DNA of 38,879 bases from the NCBI GenBank assembly GCA_018644785.1, contig JABGPV010000015.1:1-38879 (forward strand), given 5' to 3'. The DNA comes from Deltaproteobacteria bacterium (GTDB taxonomy: Bacteria; Desulfobacterota; DSM-4660; Desulfatiglandales; Desulfatiglandaceae). How positions within the stretch are numbered: the first letter of the stretch is position 1; the number at the start of each line of letters is the position of its first letter. The translations under genes were made by a program, and so were the position numbers. A model generated the notes under the pieces. That model worked only from the letters and a program-made list of their open reading frames with translations. It did not search any database and had not been told where the DNA came from. Positions 24,128 through 32,905 of this stretch are shown here, piece by piece.

Positions 24128-25957
24128 TCATCCCTGATACAACAAATCAATGATCTGTTTGAATTTCTTTTCCACGGCGGAACGGCGCACCTTCATGGTG
24201 GCCGTCACTTCGTCGTCATCCTGGTCAAGCTCCTTGGTGAGGATGGCAAATTTTCTGATTTTCTCCACTCGCGCCAGTTGTTCATTGACCGCATCCACCT
24301 CCGCCTGAATGAGCTTTTTGACCTCCGGGTTTTCAGCCAGGCTCTTGTAGGTAGTGTAGGCAATGCGGTTTTCCTGTGCCCAGTCGGAGACATTGTCCAG
24401 TTCCAATTGAATCATGGCTGAGAGGTATGGACGGCCGTCACCCACCACAATGCCTTCCTTGATGAATGCGCTGAATTTCAGTTTGTTTTCAATTTCGCTG
24501 GGGGCGATGTTTTTCCCGTAAGCATTGATGATCAGGTCTTTCTTGCGATCCACGATTTTGAGCTGTCCTCCATCCGTGAATTCACCCACATCTCCGGTCA
24601 TAAGCCAACCCTCCTCCTTAAGAGAGTCAGCGGTTTGTTCGGGATCGCCATAGTAACCTTCGAAAACGGAATCCCCCCGGAGCATGATCTCGCCGTCATG
24701 GGCCAGTTGGACCTCAATCCCCGGAATCGCCTCGCCCACTTCGCCTGGGCGAATGTTACGATCGCTGGGAATAACGCTGATCCCCGCGCATTCGGTCATC
24801 CCGAAACACTCCCGCACCGATACGCCGATGCCATGATAAAAACGCAATAGTTCATTGGACATGGGGGCGGCGCCGCTCACGAAAATGCGTCCGTTTAACA
24901 GGCCCATGGAATTCTTCAAGGCCCTGAAAAGGAGCAGATATCCTACCAGGTAAAGGCTTCTCCAGAAAAAAGGAACCGGGTTCCCGGCTAGCTTAAGGGC
25001 TGCCACTTTTTCCCCAATGGGCATCACGGCCTTATACACCCAACGCTTAAGGAAAATGGAGTCTTTAATCTTGATATTGATGTTGGAGTGCATTTTTTCC
25101 CATATGCGGGGAACCGACAAAAAAACCGTGGGGGAAATTTCCCGCAGGTCTTCCTGCAGGGTGGCGACGCTTTCGGCAAAATTCACGGTACACCCCGCCC
25201 ACATGGGAAAAATAAGGGAAAAACTCCGCTCGGCAATGTGACAAAGAGGGAGTGCCGAAACCAGGGAGTCTTTCTGGTTAAAGGGAATCACCTGGTCGAG
25301 CCCCTGGATCATGGCCACCATATTGCGATGGGTAATCATGGCCCCTTTGGGTTTACCCGTGGTGCCGGAAGTATAGACCATCACCCCCACATCGTCCGGC
25401 TCAACAGCCTCCACCATACGCTCAAAGCTATCCCGGTCTTTCCCGTGCCGAAGGATTCCCAGCTTTTCCACTTCCTCAAAACTAATGATCATGGGGTCTT
25501 TGTAATTTCTCAACCCTTTCATATCAATGACGATAATTTGTTTCAAAAGGGGGAGACGGGCCTTGATCTCAAGAATTTTATCCACCTGTTCCTGATCTCT
25601 GCAAACCACCATGGAAGAATCCGAATTTTCCAGCACATAGAGGCATTGCTCAGCCACATTGGTGGGGTAAACCCCGATGGAAATAGCACGGCAGGCCTGG
25701 GCTGCGATGTCCGCATAGAGCCATTCCCGGCAATTGTCTCCCAAAATGGAAACCTTGCCACCCTCATCTTCAAGGCCCAGTTCCTTGAGCCCCAGCGCGA
25801 AGTTGCGCACATGTTCAAAATACTGGTTCCAACTGACCTTTTGCCAGACGCCCAGGTCCTTTTCGCGCAGGGCCGTCCGGTCTCCATGGCGTATTCGATT
25901 CCGCCTGAGGAGTTTGGGAATGGTCAGTTTATCGACGGCTGTTTCTTGCTTCATCAC
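24128..25957 (-). CDS. AMP-forming long-chain acyl-CoA synthetase family ligase
   Basis: A 609-residue ANL-superfamily enzyme. The AMP-binding P-loop is VMVYTSGTTGKPKGAMITHRN; further motifs are RECFGMTECAGIS, the ATP-binding WLMTGDVGEFTDGGQLKIVDRKKDLI and the C-terminal catalytic Lys region YGKNIAPSEIENKLK. It activates a carboxylic acid to its CoA thioester with ATP. The start is GTG at 25957 or ATG at 25954, overlapping the livG stop. Its position inside the ABC transporter operon (livF-livG-ligase-livH-livM) suggests the imported substrate is activated on entry. Specificity is not readable. Confidence 0.93.
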   Translation of the reverse strand: MMKQETAVDKLTIPKLLRRNRIRHGDRTALREKDLGVWQKVSWNQYFEHVRNFALGLKELGLEDEGGKVSILGDNCREWLYADIAAQACRAISIGVYPTNVAEQCLYVLENSDSSMVVCRDQEQVDKILEIKARLPLLKQIIVIDMKGLRNYKDPMIISFEEVEKLGILRHGKDRDSFERMVEAVEPDDVGVMVYTSGTTGKPKGAMITHRNMVAMIQGLDQVIPFNQKDSLVSALPLCHIAERSFSLIFPMWAGCTVNFAESVATLQEDLREISPTVFLSVPRIWEKMHSNINIKIKDSIFLKRWVYKAVMPIGEKVAALKLAGNPVPFFWRSLYLVGYLLLFRALKNSMGLLNGRIFVSGAAPMSNELLRFYHGIGVSVRECFGMTECAGISVIPSDRNIRPGEVGEAIPGIEVQLAHDGEIMLRGDSVFEGYYGDPEQTADSLKEEGWLMTGDVGEFTDGGQLKIVDRKKDLIINAYGKNIAPSEIENKLKFSAFIKEGIVVGDGRPYLSAMIQLELDNVSDWAQENRIAYTTYKSLAENPEVKKLIQAEVDAVNEQLARVEKIRKFAILTKELDQDDDEVTATMKVRRSAVEKKFKQIIDLLYQG

Positions 25958-26724
25958 TATGGGTCGCCCTCCCCCAGGTATGCTTCAATGACTTTCGGAT
26001 CCGCCTGAACCTTGGCTGGCGTTCCATCGGCAATCATCACACCGAAATCGATCACCGTTACCCGGTCTGCAATGTCCATAACCACGCCCATGTCGTGTTC
26101 AACCATCAAAATGGTCGTGCCCAACTCTTCCTTGACATCCAGAACAAAGCGGGCAATATCTTCGGTTTCCTCCACATTCATGCCGGCTACCGGTTCATCT
26201 AACAACAGCAGTTTTGGATTATTGGCCAGGGCCCGGCCCAGTTCAACCCGTTTCTGGATGCCGTAAGGCAAGGAACCCACCGGTTTCTTTCTGACTTTTT
26301 CGATTTCCAGGAAATCGATAATCTCTTCCACTTTCAGCCGATGCGCGGTTTCTTCCCTCAAGGCGCGGCCGTAGAATAGAGCGCCTGCCAGAATGCCCGT
26401 TCGCATGTGAAGGTGCCGCCCCAGGAGCAGGTTGTCGATCACGGTCATGTGTTGAAACAGTTCGATATTCTGGAAGGTGCGGGCCACGCCTAAGCCCGCG
26501 ATGCGATGGGGCTTCATTTTGTTCAAAACATGCCCCTCAAACAAGGCCTGCCCGGATGTGGGTCGATAAATGCCGCTGATCACATTGAACAGAGATGTCT
26601 TTCCGGCGCCGTTGGGACCGATCAGGGCATGAATATGACCCCGCTCAACATCAAAGGTCACATTAGAGAGCGCGGTGATCCCTCCGAACCGAAGAGTGAC
26701 GTCATTAATTTCCAACTGGGCCAT
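25957..26724 (-). CDS. livG: branched-chain amino acid-type ABC ATPase LivG
   Basis: A 255-residue ATPase with Walker A GPNGAGKTS, a LivG-type signature region LPYGIQKRVELGRAL, Walker B LLLLDEPVAGM and the switch His in TILMVEHDMGVVMDIADRV. LivG and LivF form the cytoplasmic ATPase pair of the importer. Its stop overlaps the ligase start, and it follows livF by 10 bases. Confidence 0.95.
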   Translation of the reverse strand: MAQLEINDVTLRFGGITALSNVTFDVERGHIHALIGPNGAGKTSLFNVISGIYRPTSGQALFEGHVLNKMKPHRIAGLGVARTFQNIELFQHMTVIDNLLLGRHLHMRTGILAGALFYGRALREETAHRLKVEEIIDFLEIEKVRKKPVGSLPYGIQKRVELGRALANNPKLLLLDEPVAGMNVEETEDIARFVLDVKEELGTTILMVEHDMGVVMDIADRVTVIDFGVMIADGTPAKVQADPKVIEAYLGEGDP

Positions 26725-26734
26725 GTTGATACCC

Positions 26735-27529
26735 TCAGGACAACCAGCGTTTTCGTCGTTTGTAGTGTTTTACCCGGGCGTAGTTTTTACGATCCTTCTG
26801 GTCGGTTACACCCAGGTAGAATTCCTGCACGTCCTCATTCTCTCTGAGCTTATCGCAGGGACCGTCCAGCACAATGCGGCCGTTTTCCATGATGTATCCA
26901 TGGGAGGCGAAATTGAGCGCCAGATTGGCGTTCTGCTCCACCAGCAAAAGGGTGGTATTCCGTTCCCGGTTTATGCGTGTCAATATTTCAAAAATGCTCC
27001 TCACCACCAGAGGCGCCAGACCCAGGGAAGGTTCATCCAGCATGATGAGACGGGGTTGGCTCATAAGCGCCCGTCCCACCGCAGTCATCTGCTGCTCACC
27101 TCCCGACAGGTAAACCGCTCGCTGATTGCGCCTTTCTCTCAAAACCGGGAAATAGTTCAGGACCATTTCCAGGTCTTTTCCCACCTGGCTGCGGTCGGAC
27201 CGCGTAAAAGCCCCCACCACAAGGTTTTCCACCACGGAGAGATCGGAGAAGATGCGACGACCTTCGGGAACCATGGAAATCCCTTTCCGGACGATCCGAT
27301 CCGGGTCATCATCCTGGATCTCCTTTCCCTCGAAGGATATGATTCCGCCTTCCAGTTCTCCATTCTGGAGCCTCAGAATGCCGGTGATGGCCTTTAACGT
27401 TGTGGTCTTCCCGGCGCCGTTGGCCCCCAGAAGGGCCACGATGTCCCCTTTCGGCACGGACAGAGATATGCCCTTCAACACCAGGATCACGTCGTTATAA
27501 ACCACCTCGATGTTATTGACTTCAAGCAT
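26735..27529 (-). CDS. livF: branched-chain amino acid-type ABC ATPase LivF
   Basis: A 264-residue ATPase with Walker A GANGAGKTT, signature LSGGEQQMTAVGRAL, Walker B LIMLDEPSLGLAP and switch His region TTLLLVEQNANLAL. A basic C-terminal extension (KNYARVKHYKRRKRWLS) exceeds the usual LivF length by ~20 residues, as seen in clusters of this type with acyl-CoA ligases. Its 5' end overlaps the tetR stop by 8 bases, so the regulator is part of the same transcript. Confidence 0.94.
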   Translation of the reverse strand: MLEVNNIEVVYNDVILVLKGISLSVPKGDIVALLGANGAGKTTTLKAITGILRLQNGELEGGIISFEGKEIQDDDPDRIVRKGISMVPEGRRIFSDLSVVENLVVGAFTRSDRSQVGKDLEMVLNYFPVLRERRNQRAVYLSGGEQQMTAVGRALMSQPRLIMLDEPSLGLAPLVVRSIFEILTRINRERNTTLLLVEQNANLALNFASHGYIMENGRIVLDGPCDKLRENEDVQEFYLGVTDQKDRKNYARVKHYKRRKRWLS

Positions 27530-28160
27530 CCTGCGCTCCGTTTTTCAGCCCCAGGCCATGAAATAAAAGCTGTCTGAAGGTTTTAACGAAAACCGGCCCT
27601 TCAAGCACATCCCTGCTGCGCTGCCACTGCAGAAGAATCCCGTCGTGAAAGGCGATGATGGTATAAGCCGCCGTGTGGGTATCAAGATCGATGTCAATGA
27701 GGCCCTGAAGCTTGCCCTCTTCCACAATTCGGCGCAGAAAACGGGCATATTTAAAATAGATACGCCTGAATTCCGAATCAAACTGATCATGACCCGCTCC
27801 CGAAAACTCCGCTGAAATGATCGTGGCCAACAGGCCGAGTTCACGGTTTTTTTCGCCAAAAATTGCGGCAAAATTGAAATAATGGTGGAGTTTATCCAAG
27901 GCGTTGCCTTTAACATCCTGGACCTCTGAGATGAGTTGATCCAGAAATTCAACCTCAAATTTTTTAATGAGGGTCAGCAACAACTCTTCCTTGCTGGAAA
28001 AATGGGCATATATGGCCCCTTTGGTAAGGCCGGTGGCATTGGCGATGGCGGCAATGGACGTGCCATGGTATCCATGGGCCACAAACAAGCGAGTGGTAGA
28101 TGTGAGGATACGGCCCACTGTTTCTTTACTTTGAATGGCTTTGGCGGTTAAAGGCGACAA
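27522..28160 (-). CDS. TetR-family transcriptional regulator
   Basis: The N-terminal HTH reads RILTSTTRLFVAHGYHGTSIAAIANATGLTKGAIYAHFSSKEELL, a typical TetR DNA-binding domain, followed by a ~150-residue ligand-binding domain. A longer open frame reaches 28331 but overlaps the 3-hydroxyacyl-CoA dehydrogenase gene. A TTG at 28160 with GAAGGA 9 bases upstream gives a normal 212-residue protein and is preferred. It probably represses its own operon and the thiolase gene by binding the shared site at 28194-28211 and 30341-30358, with an acyl-CoA as a plausible inducer (inference). Confidence 0.85.
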   Translation of the reverse strand: MSPLTAKAIQSKETVGRILTSTTRLFVAHGYHGTSIAAIANATGLTKGAIYAHFSSKEELLLTLIKKFEVEFLDQLISEVQDVKGNALDKLHHYFNFAAIFGEKNRELGLLATIISAEFSGAGHDQFDSEFRRIYFKYARFLRRIVEEGKLQGLIDIDLDTHTAAYTIIAFHDGILLQWQRSRDVLEGPVFVKTFRQLLFHGLGLKNGAQDA

Positions 28161-28193
28161 CCGTATTTTTCCTTCACAAGATTGGGAATTTCT

Positions 28194-28211
28194 TACATAC
28201 CGATCGTTTAG
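28194..28211. promoter_or_regulatory. putative TetR operator, copy 1 (upstream of tetR)
   Basis: TACATACCGATCGTTTAG, identical at 17 of 18 positions to the site at 30341-30358. The core ACCGATCGNT is nearly palindromic, typical of TetR-family operators. It lies about 35 bases upstream of the preferred tetR start. Confidence 0.6.
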
Positions 28212-28230
28212 AATCTGTTTATAACACTGA

Positions 28231-29088
28231 TTACCGTTGGTGGCGGTAAAACCCTTCACCCGTCTTTTGCCCCAGATTTTTCTGCGCCACCAGTTCACCC
28301 ATTTTCCCGGAGGGTTTGAATCGCTCACCATATTCCCGGGTCAGACCTTCCAACGCATGAAAAACCACGTCCACCCCGGACATATCGATCAATTGGAAAG
28401 GCCCAATGGGATGATTGAAACCTAAGCGCATGGCTTTGTCAATGTCTTCGATGCTCGCCAACCCTTCCTCGTGAATGCGCAGGCATTCGGCAATCATGGC
28501 GCTGATGGCCCGGCTGGTGATAAACCCCTGGGCGTCTTTACAGACAACCGTCTCCTTGCCGAGAGCGGCACAGAATTCAAGGGTTGTTTCAAGTGTTTCC
28601 GGGGACGTCTCATCGGCCGTCACCACCTCAATCAACTTCATGATCTGGGGCGGAAAAAACCAGTGCGTACCGATGACCCGATCCTGGCGGTGGGTGACGC
28701 CGGCAATGGAAGCAATACTCAGCTCCGATGTATTGGTGGCCAAAATAGCCTCGTCAGGGGCCAACCGGTCAATTTCAGCGAAAATTTTCCGCTTGAGTTC
28801 GAGGTTTTCGGGCACGGCCTCAATGACATACTGAGCATCCATCAGGGCTTCAGACAAATCCGTGGTAAACCGCAGTCGCCCCAGGATGGTTTGGACTTCC
28901 GCCTCTTCCAGTCTGCCCTTGCTCACAGCCCGGTCCAAATTCTTTTCGATTTTTCCGCGGGCGCCATCCAACATCTCATCACTCACATCTCGAACCGTCA
29001 CCTCAAATCCGGCCTGAGCCGCCACCTGGGCAATCCCCGTTCCCATCAGTCCCGCGCCGATCACGGTAACGTTTTTAATTTTGTCCAC
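28231..29088 (-). CDS. 3-hydroxyacyl-CoA (3-hydroxybutyryl-CoA) dehydrogenase
   Basis: A 285-residue protein: N-terminal NAD-binding GAGLMGTGIAQVAAQAG, the catalytic His-Glu region GTHWFFPPQIMKLIEVV, then AQGFITSRAISAMIAE and GFNHPIGPFQLIDMSGVDV. It oxidises 3-hydroxyacyl-CoA to 3-ketoacyl-CoA with NAD+, the third beta-oxidation step. It is a single-domain enzyme without a fused enoyl-CoA hydratase. It sits between thiolase (upstream) and tetR (downstream) on the same strand. No enoyl-CoA hydratase gene is in the window. Confidence 0.93.
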   Translation of the reverse strand: MDKIKNVTVIGAGLMGTGIAQVAAQAGFEVTVRDVSDEMLDGARGKIEKNLDRAVSKGRLEEAEVQTILGRLRFTTDLSEALMDAQYVIEAVPENLELKRKIFAEIDRLAPDEAILATNTSELSIASIAGVTHRQDRVIGTHWFFPPQIMKLIEVVTADETSPETLETTLEFCAALGKETVVCKDAQGFITSRAISAMIAECLRIHEEGLASIEDIDKAMRLGFNHPIGPFQLIDMSGVDVVFHALEGLTREYGERFKPSGKMGELVAQKNLGQKTGEGFYRHQR

Positions 29089-29129
29089 GCCCTACCTCCA
29101 TTCTAAAATCCGCCATTAGCTATTAACCG

Positions 29130-30308
29130 TTAGCATCGCTCCAACATCACGGCGGTGCCAACGCCTCCTCCCGCGCAGAGGCCGGCTACCCCAAGCTGCA
29201 GGCCCTGCCGCTCCAGCTCATAATAGAGTGTCACAATCAGTCGTGCCCCCGTGCAACCCACCGGATGGCCAAGGGAGATGCCGCTGCCGTTAACATTGGT
29301 TTTCTCCCTGTCCAGCCCCAGCTCTTTTTCACAGGCCAGGTAATAGGAGGCAAACGCTTCATTGACTTCGAAGAGATCCACGTCGCCCAACCCCAGTCCG
29401 GTCTGTCCCAGAACATCTTTGATGGCAGGCACGGAGGCGATGCCCACATAATGGGGATCCACCGCCTTGGTGCTGAAAGCTTTGATTTCGGCCAGGGGTT
29501 TCAGGCCCAACGCCTTCACTTTCTCCTCGGAAGCCAGCACAAGGGCTGCCGCCCCGTCATTGAGGCTGGAGGCATTTCCCGCAGTAACCGACCCGCCCTT
29601 TTGAAAAGCGGGCTTCAGTTTGGCCAGTTTTTCTATGCTGATGTCCCGCCGGGGGTTTTCATCGGTATCCACGACTTTAGGGGGTTTCTTTCCCCTTGGA
29701 ACTTCAACCGGTACGATTTCCCTTAAAAAGCGCTCTTCATCTATGGCTCGGACGGCCCTTTCATGGCTGTAGGCGGCCAGTTCATCCTGATCATGGCGGC
29801 TCAGATTATATTTCTCCGCCAGCCGTTCGGCCGCGATCCCCATGCCGCCTCCGACCGGGTATTCCTGCATGGCTTTCCATAAAAGATCGATGGTTTCCAT
29901 GTGTCTTAACCGCTGCCCCCATCGTGCGCTGTCCATAATATAGGGGGCGTTGGACATGGATTCGACACCTCCCGCAATCACTACATCCGCCATGCCCTGA
30001 AGGATGGTCATGGCCCCGAGAATGGTCCCCTGCATGGCGGAGGAACATGCGCAGTTGATGGTATACCCCGGAATTTCATAGGGAAGCCCCGCCAAAAGTG
30101 ATGCCACCCTTGCCACGTTTTGCTCCAGAGGCGCCAGGCAGCTTCCCATGATCACCTGATCCACCTGATCCTTTTGCAGCTCTGCGCGAGAAAGGGCATC
30201 CAAAATGACTACCTGGGCCAAATCCAATGGCTTGACCGTCCGCATTGCTCCGCCAAAAACACCGATGGGTGTCCGTACCGCGCTTACAAGAAATACCTTT
30301 TTCGGCAT
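29130..30308 (-). CDS. thiolase (acetyl-CoA C-acyltransferase)
   Basis: A 392-residue enzyme from the ATG at 30308, with GGAGG 7 bases upstream; a further ATG at 30326 is less well placed. Visible motifs are the nucleophile Cys in [32 protein letters not shown] with the catalytic His, and CAGGGVGTA with the second Cys. It cleaves 3-ketoacyl-CoA to acetyl-CoA plus a shortened acyl-CoA, or acts in reverse. It is the first gene of the leftward catabolic block and is preceded by a promoter with an overlapping TetR-type operator. Confidence 0.93.
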   Translation of the reverse strand: MPKKVFLVSAVRTPIGVFGGAMRTVKPLDLAQVVILDALSRAELQKDQVDQVIMGSCLAPLEQNVARVASLLAGLPYEIPGYTINCACSSAMQGTILGAMTILQGMADVVIAGGVESMSNAPYIMDSARWGQRLRHMETIDLLWKAMQEYPVGGGMGIAAERLAEKYNLSRHDQDELAAYSHERAVRAIDEERFLREIVPVEVPRGKKPPKVVDTDENPRRDISIEKLAKLKPAFQKGGSVTAGNASSLNDGAAALVLASEEKVKALGLKPLAEIKAFSTKAVDPHYVGIASVPAIKDVLGQTGLGLGDVDLFEVNEAFASYYLACEKELGLDREKTNVNGSGISLGHPVGCTGARLIVTLYYELERQGLQLGVAGLCAGGGVGTAVMLERC

Positions 30309-30340
30309 GATGAATCCTCCATGCATTATTTTTTCTCAAA

Positions 30341-30358
30341 TACATACCGACCGTTTAG
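30341..30358. promoter_or_regulatory. putative TetR operator, copy 2 (upstream of thiolase)
   Basis: TACATACCGACCGTTTAG lies immediately downstream of the -10 box of the thiolase promoter, where repressor binding would block initiation. One base differs from the copy at 28194-28211. Confidence 0.65.
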
Positions 30359-30360
30359 CA

Positions 30361-30389
30361 TGTGTAACGGGTGCCGTTTTGATTGTCAA
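30361..30389 (-). promoter_or_regulatory. sigma-70 promoter of the thiolase operon
   Basis: On the minus strand a perfect -35 TTGACA (30384-30389), 17-nt spacer and a weak -10 TACACA (30361-30366). The operator-like site begins 3 bases further downstream. Confidence 0.5.
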
Positions 30390-30437
30390 GGTTTTTTTGA
30401 TGGATTCTAAATTACACGGATTTGAAAGGCGGAAGGA

Positions 30438-31943
30438 CTATTTCAATCCTTTTTCCCAACGGCTCACCATGGCCTCGGCACTCATTTCACCCAAACCGTT
30501 ATGTGCCAGAAACCGCGGCAGGTCATATTGATTTCCCTGAGCCCACCAGCCCTTTAGAATCCGGCCCGTCTCAGGTTCAAACATCCAATGGGTTCCCAGT
30601 CGCGATGCCAGCTGATTTTCCATAACGGTTTCAGCCATCCAGCCCAAAACATAATCCAGACAGTACAGCTCGGGCACCAGGTCAAACAGATGACTTTCGG
30701 GCTGATAGTAAAAACCGGTATGTTGTCTCATGATCCGGGCGTAGGGTTCCCCATTTGCAAGATCTCCCCCCGTGAACATGTCATATTCCGCAATAAATTT
30801 AGATGCGTAACGTCTGAACATGCAAAGATCCTTGAGCGTCTTATGATAGGACAGCGTTTTTGAATCCTGGGGGGAAAGGCCCAGGGATTCTTCCAGAAAA
30901 GGACGTGAAAGAACAATGTTCTGATTCAGGAAGGCATAAGCCTCGGACAGGGCAAAGGAGGTCCCCATATCCCGCGTCACCATGGAGAGATCCTTTGAGG
31001 TAAAAACCGCCGAGAGCCCATGGCCCAATTCATGCCACAGGGTCTCCAGGTCGCCCCATCCCCCTTCCGGACGCATCAGGACATAAACCTCTTCCGGCAC
31101 CTGCAACATCAGGCAGATGGCCTGAGCGTTTTTCCCCTCTTCGCGGCCCAGTTCGAGATTAAGCCCGGGCGTTTTTTCAGGATCAATGGCCCAGTTTTTA
31201 AAAAACGGGGTCAAGGCATCCAATGCCTTTCCGGGGAACAGCGCATCGAATTGTCGCAGGCTTAACAGATTGATGGCGTCAAATCGCGTTAGATCGGAAA
31301 GGGGTCGAGAAAATCGTTCCCGGCACCACCGCTCCATGGCCGCAAAATAGAGTTCATCCGTTGCTTGAAGAAGTTCTTTCAACAGATTGTAATAAAATTT
31401 GTAATCGATATCTTTTTTTTCACCGCAGTATTCCACGTAGTTTTCATAACCCAGATCATCCCTGAGAATTTCCAGCAGGATCTTCCAGTGATTCAAAGCA
31501 AAGGGCTTTAAAAATTTGCAAAGGGGACCGGTTTCTTTCTGCAGCATCTGCCGCTTTTCATAATTACTGAATTTCTGACACCAGGGAATAATTTCCCTGA
31601 AGTAGATTTTTTCTCCATCCACGTGTGCGGCCGCGCCCCTCATCCAGGTGCGCAATTCGTTTTCGTGGGGCAGCAGCGCCCGCTGCACGTAGTGATCAAT
31701 CAATGCAAACCGCATTCTGAGAGTTTCTGATGTCGCATCAAAACGGTCAATCTGCGAGAGGGTGTTCAGGCTGATAAAGTCATCATATCCTTCATACAGT
31801 TCATAGGCCTTAAAAGGAATTTTGTCTCCCTTCCAGAGGGCAAGAGCCTGAAGATTCCATTTGTAGTTCAGGTGATAAAGAGTGTTTTCGATTTCCGAAA
31901 GGTTGCGCTGTGATGGTTTCATAATGAATAAACACTTCCCCAT
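30438..31943 (-). CDS. M3-family (oligoendopeptidase/PepF-like) zinc metallopeptidase
   Basis: A 501-residue protein with the zinc motif HELGHG inside LETLWHELGHGLSAVF and a downstream Glu ligand in FALSEAYAFLNQN, the HExxH...E arrangement of the M3 (thimet/PepF) peptidases. The remainder is helical and polar without a signal peptide, consistent with a cytoplasmic oligopeptidase. The start may be 31943 or the internal ATG at 31922 (MKPSQRNL); neither has a good ribosome binding site. The gene is convergent with nothing and stands alone. Confidence 0.75.
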   Translation of the reverse strand: MGKCLFIMKPSQRNLSEIENTLYHLNYKWNLQALALWKGDKIPFKAYELYEGYDDFISLNTLSQIDRFDATSETLRMRFALIDHYVQRALLPHENELRTWMRGAAAHVDGEKIYFREIIPWCQKFSNYEKRQMLQKETGPLCKFLKPFALNHWKILLEILRDDLGYENYVEYCGEKKDIDYKFYYNLLKELLQATDELYFAAMERWCRERFSRPLSDLTRFDAINLLSLRQFDALFPGKALDALTPFFKNWAIDPEKTPGLNLELGREEGKNAQAICLMLQVPEEVYVLMRPEGGWGDLETLWHELGHGLSAVFTSKDLSMVTRDMGTSFALSEAYAFLNQNIVLSRPFLEESLGLSPQDSKTLSYHKTLKDLCMFRRYASKFIAEYDMFTGGDLANGEPYARIMRQHTGFYYQPESHLFDLVPELYCLDYVLGWMAETVMENQLASRLGTHWMFEPETGRILKGWWAQGNQYDLPRFLAHNGLGEMSAEAMVSRWEKGLK

Positions 31944-32043
31944 AGAATTTTAAAATTACCGTATTTTTTCTGCGATTTTTTTCCGAATTTCATGTATACG
32001 TTATTACTCAGTTAAAAAGCTACAAATCAGGGAGGAAAAAATC

Positions 32044-32856
32044 ATGGAAGAGATTCTGACTCAGATCAAGGGGATTCTCGCTATTTACGGTATTCGCATT
32101 ATTGCGGCTCTGGCCATATTTGTGATCGGTCGGTGGGTTGCAAAAGGCATTCGAAACCTGATTCGTCGCATCATGACACGAAGCAAGGTGGATCAGACGC
32201 TCATTTCATTTGTATGCAATTTGTCATATGTGGCCATGCTGGCTTTTGTGATCATTGCAGCCCTCGCCAAATTGGGTATTGAGACCACTTCGATCATTGC
32301 CATCATGGGCGCCTCGGCCCTGGCCATTGGTCTGGCGCTGAAAGGGTCGCTGTCCAACTTTGCCGCAGGCGTCATGATGATTATTTTCCGCCCCTTCAAG
32401 GTGGGGGACTTAATCGAAGGCGGGGGAACTTCGGGAACGGTGGAGGAAATTCAAATTTTCACCACAAAGCTCAAAAGCGCGGACAACAAAACCATTATTG
32501 TCCCCAACGCCAGGATGCTCGACAACAATATCATCAATTACTCAACCAAGGGAACCCGCCGTGTTGATATGTCATTCGGCATCGGCTATGATGACGATAT
32601 CGATAAGGCGCGCGCCGTTATTCTAAAAATCATTGACCAGGACAAACGGGTGCTCAAAGATCAGGTCCCTATGGTGGCTGTGGGCGACCTGGCCGACAGC
32701 AGCGTGAACTTCACGGTGAGGGTCTGGACAAAATCGAGCGACTACTGGGGGGTTTTCTTCGATACCACCGAGGCCGTAAAAAAGCAGTTTGACGCCGAAA
32801 GCATCGGCATGCCCTACCCCCAGCGGGATGTGCACCTTTACGAGCACAAGTCATAG
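32044..32856 (+). CDS. MscS-family mechanosensitive channel
   Basis: A 270-residue protein with three transmembrane segments: TM1 IRIIAALAIFVIGRWVA, TM2 LSYVAMLAFVIIAALAKLGI, and the pore helix ASALAIGLALKGSLSNFAAG with its Gly/Ala pattern. The conserved FKVGDLIEGGGTSGTVEEIQIF and IIVPNARMLDNNIINYS follow, with a cytoplasmic beta/alpha-beta domain. It opens under membrane tension to release osmolytes. GGGAGG precedes the ATG. The C-terminus is short, as in E. coli MscS. Confidence 0.94.
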   Translation: MEEILTQIKGILAIYGIRIIAALAIFVIGRWVAKGIRNLIRRIMTRSKVDQTLISFVCNLSYVAMLAFVIIAALAKLGIETTSIIAIMGASALAIGLALKGSLSNFAAGVMMIIFRPFKVGDLIEGGGTSGTVEEIQIFTTKLKSADNKTIIVPNARMLDNNIINYSTKGTRRVDMSFGIGYDDDIDKARAVILKIIDQDKRVLKDQVPMVAVGDLADSSVNFTVRVWTKSSDYWGVFFDTTEAVKKQFDAESIGMPYPQRDVHLYEHKS

Positions 32857-32905
32857 CGTTTCAGGAGCTGCATCAATGAAGAAAAGGATGGAAACGTTAC
32901 AATAG

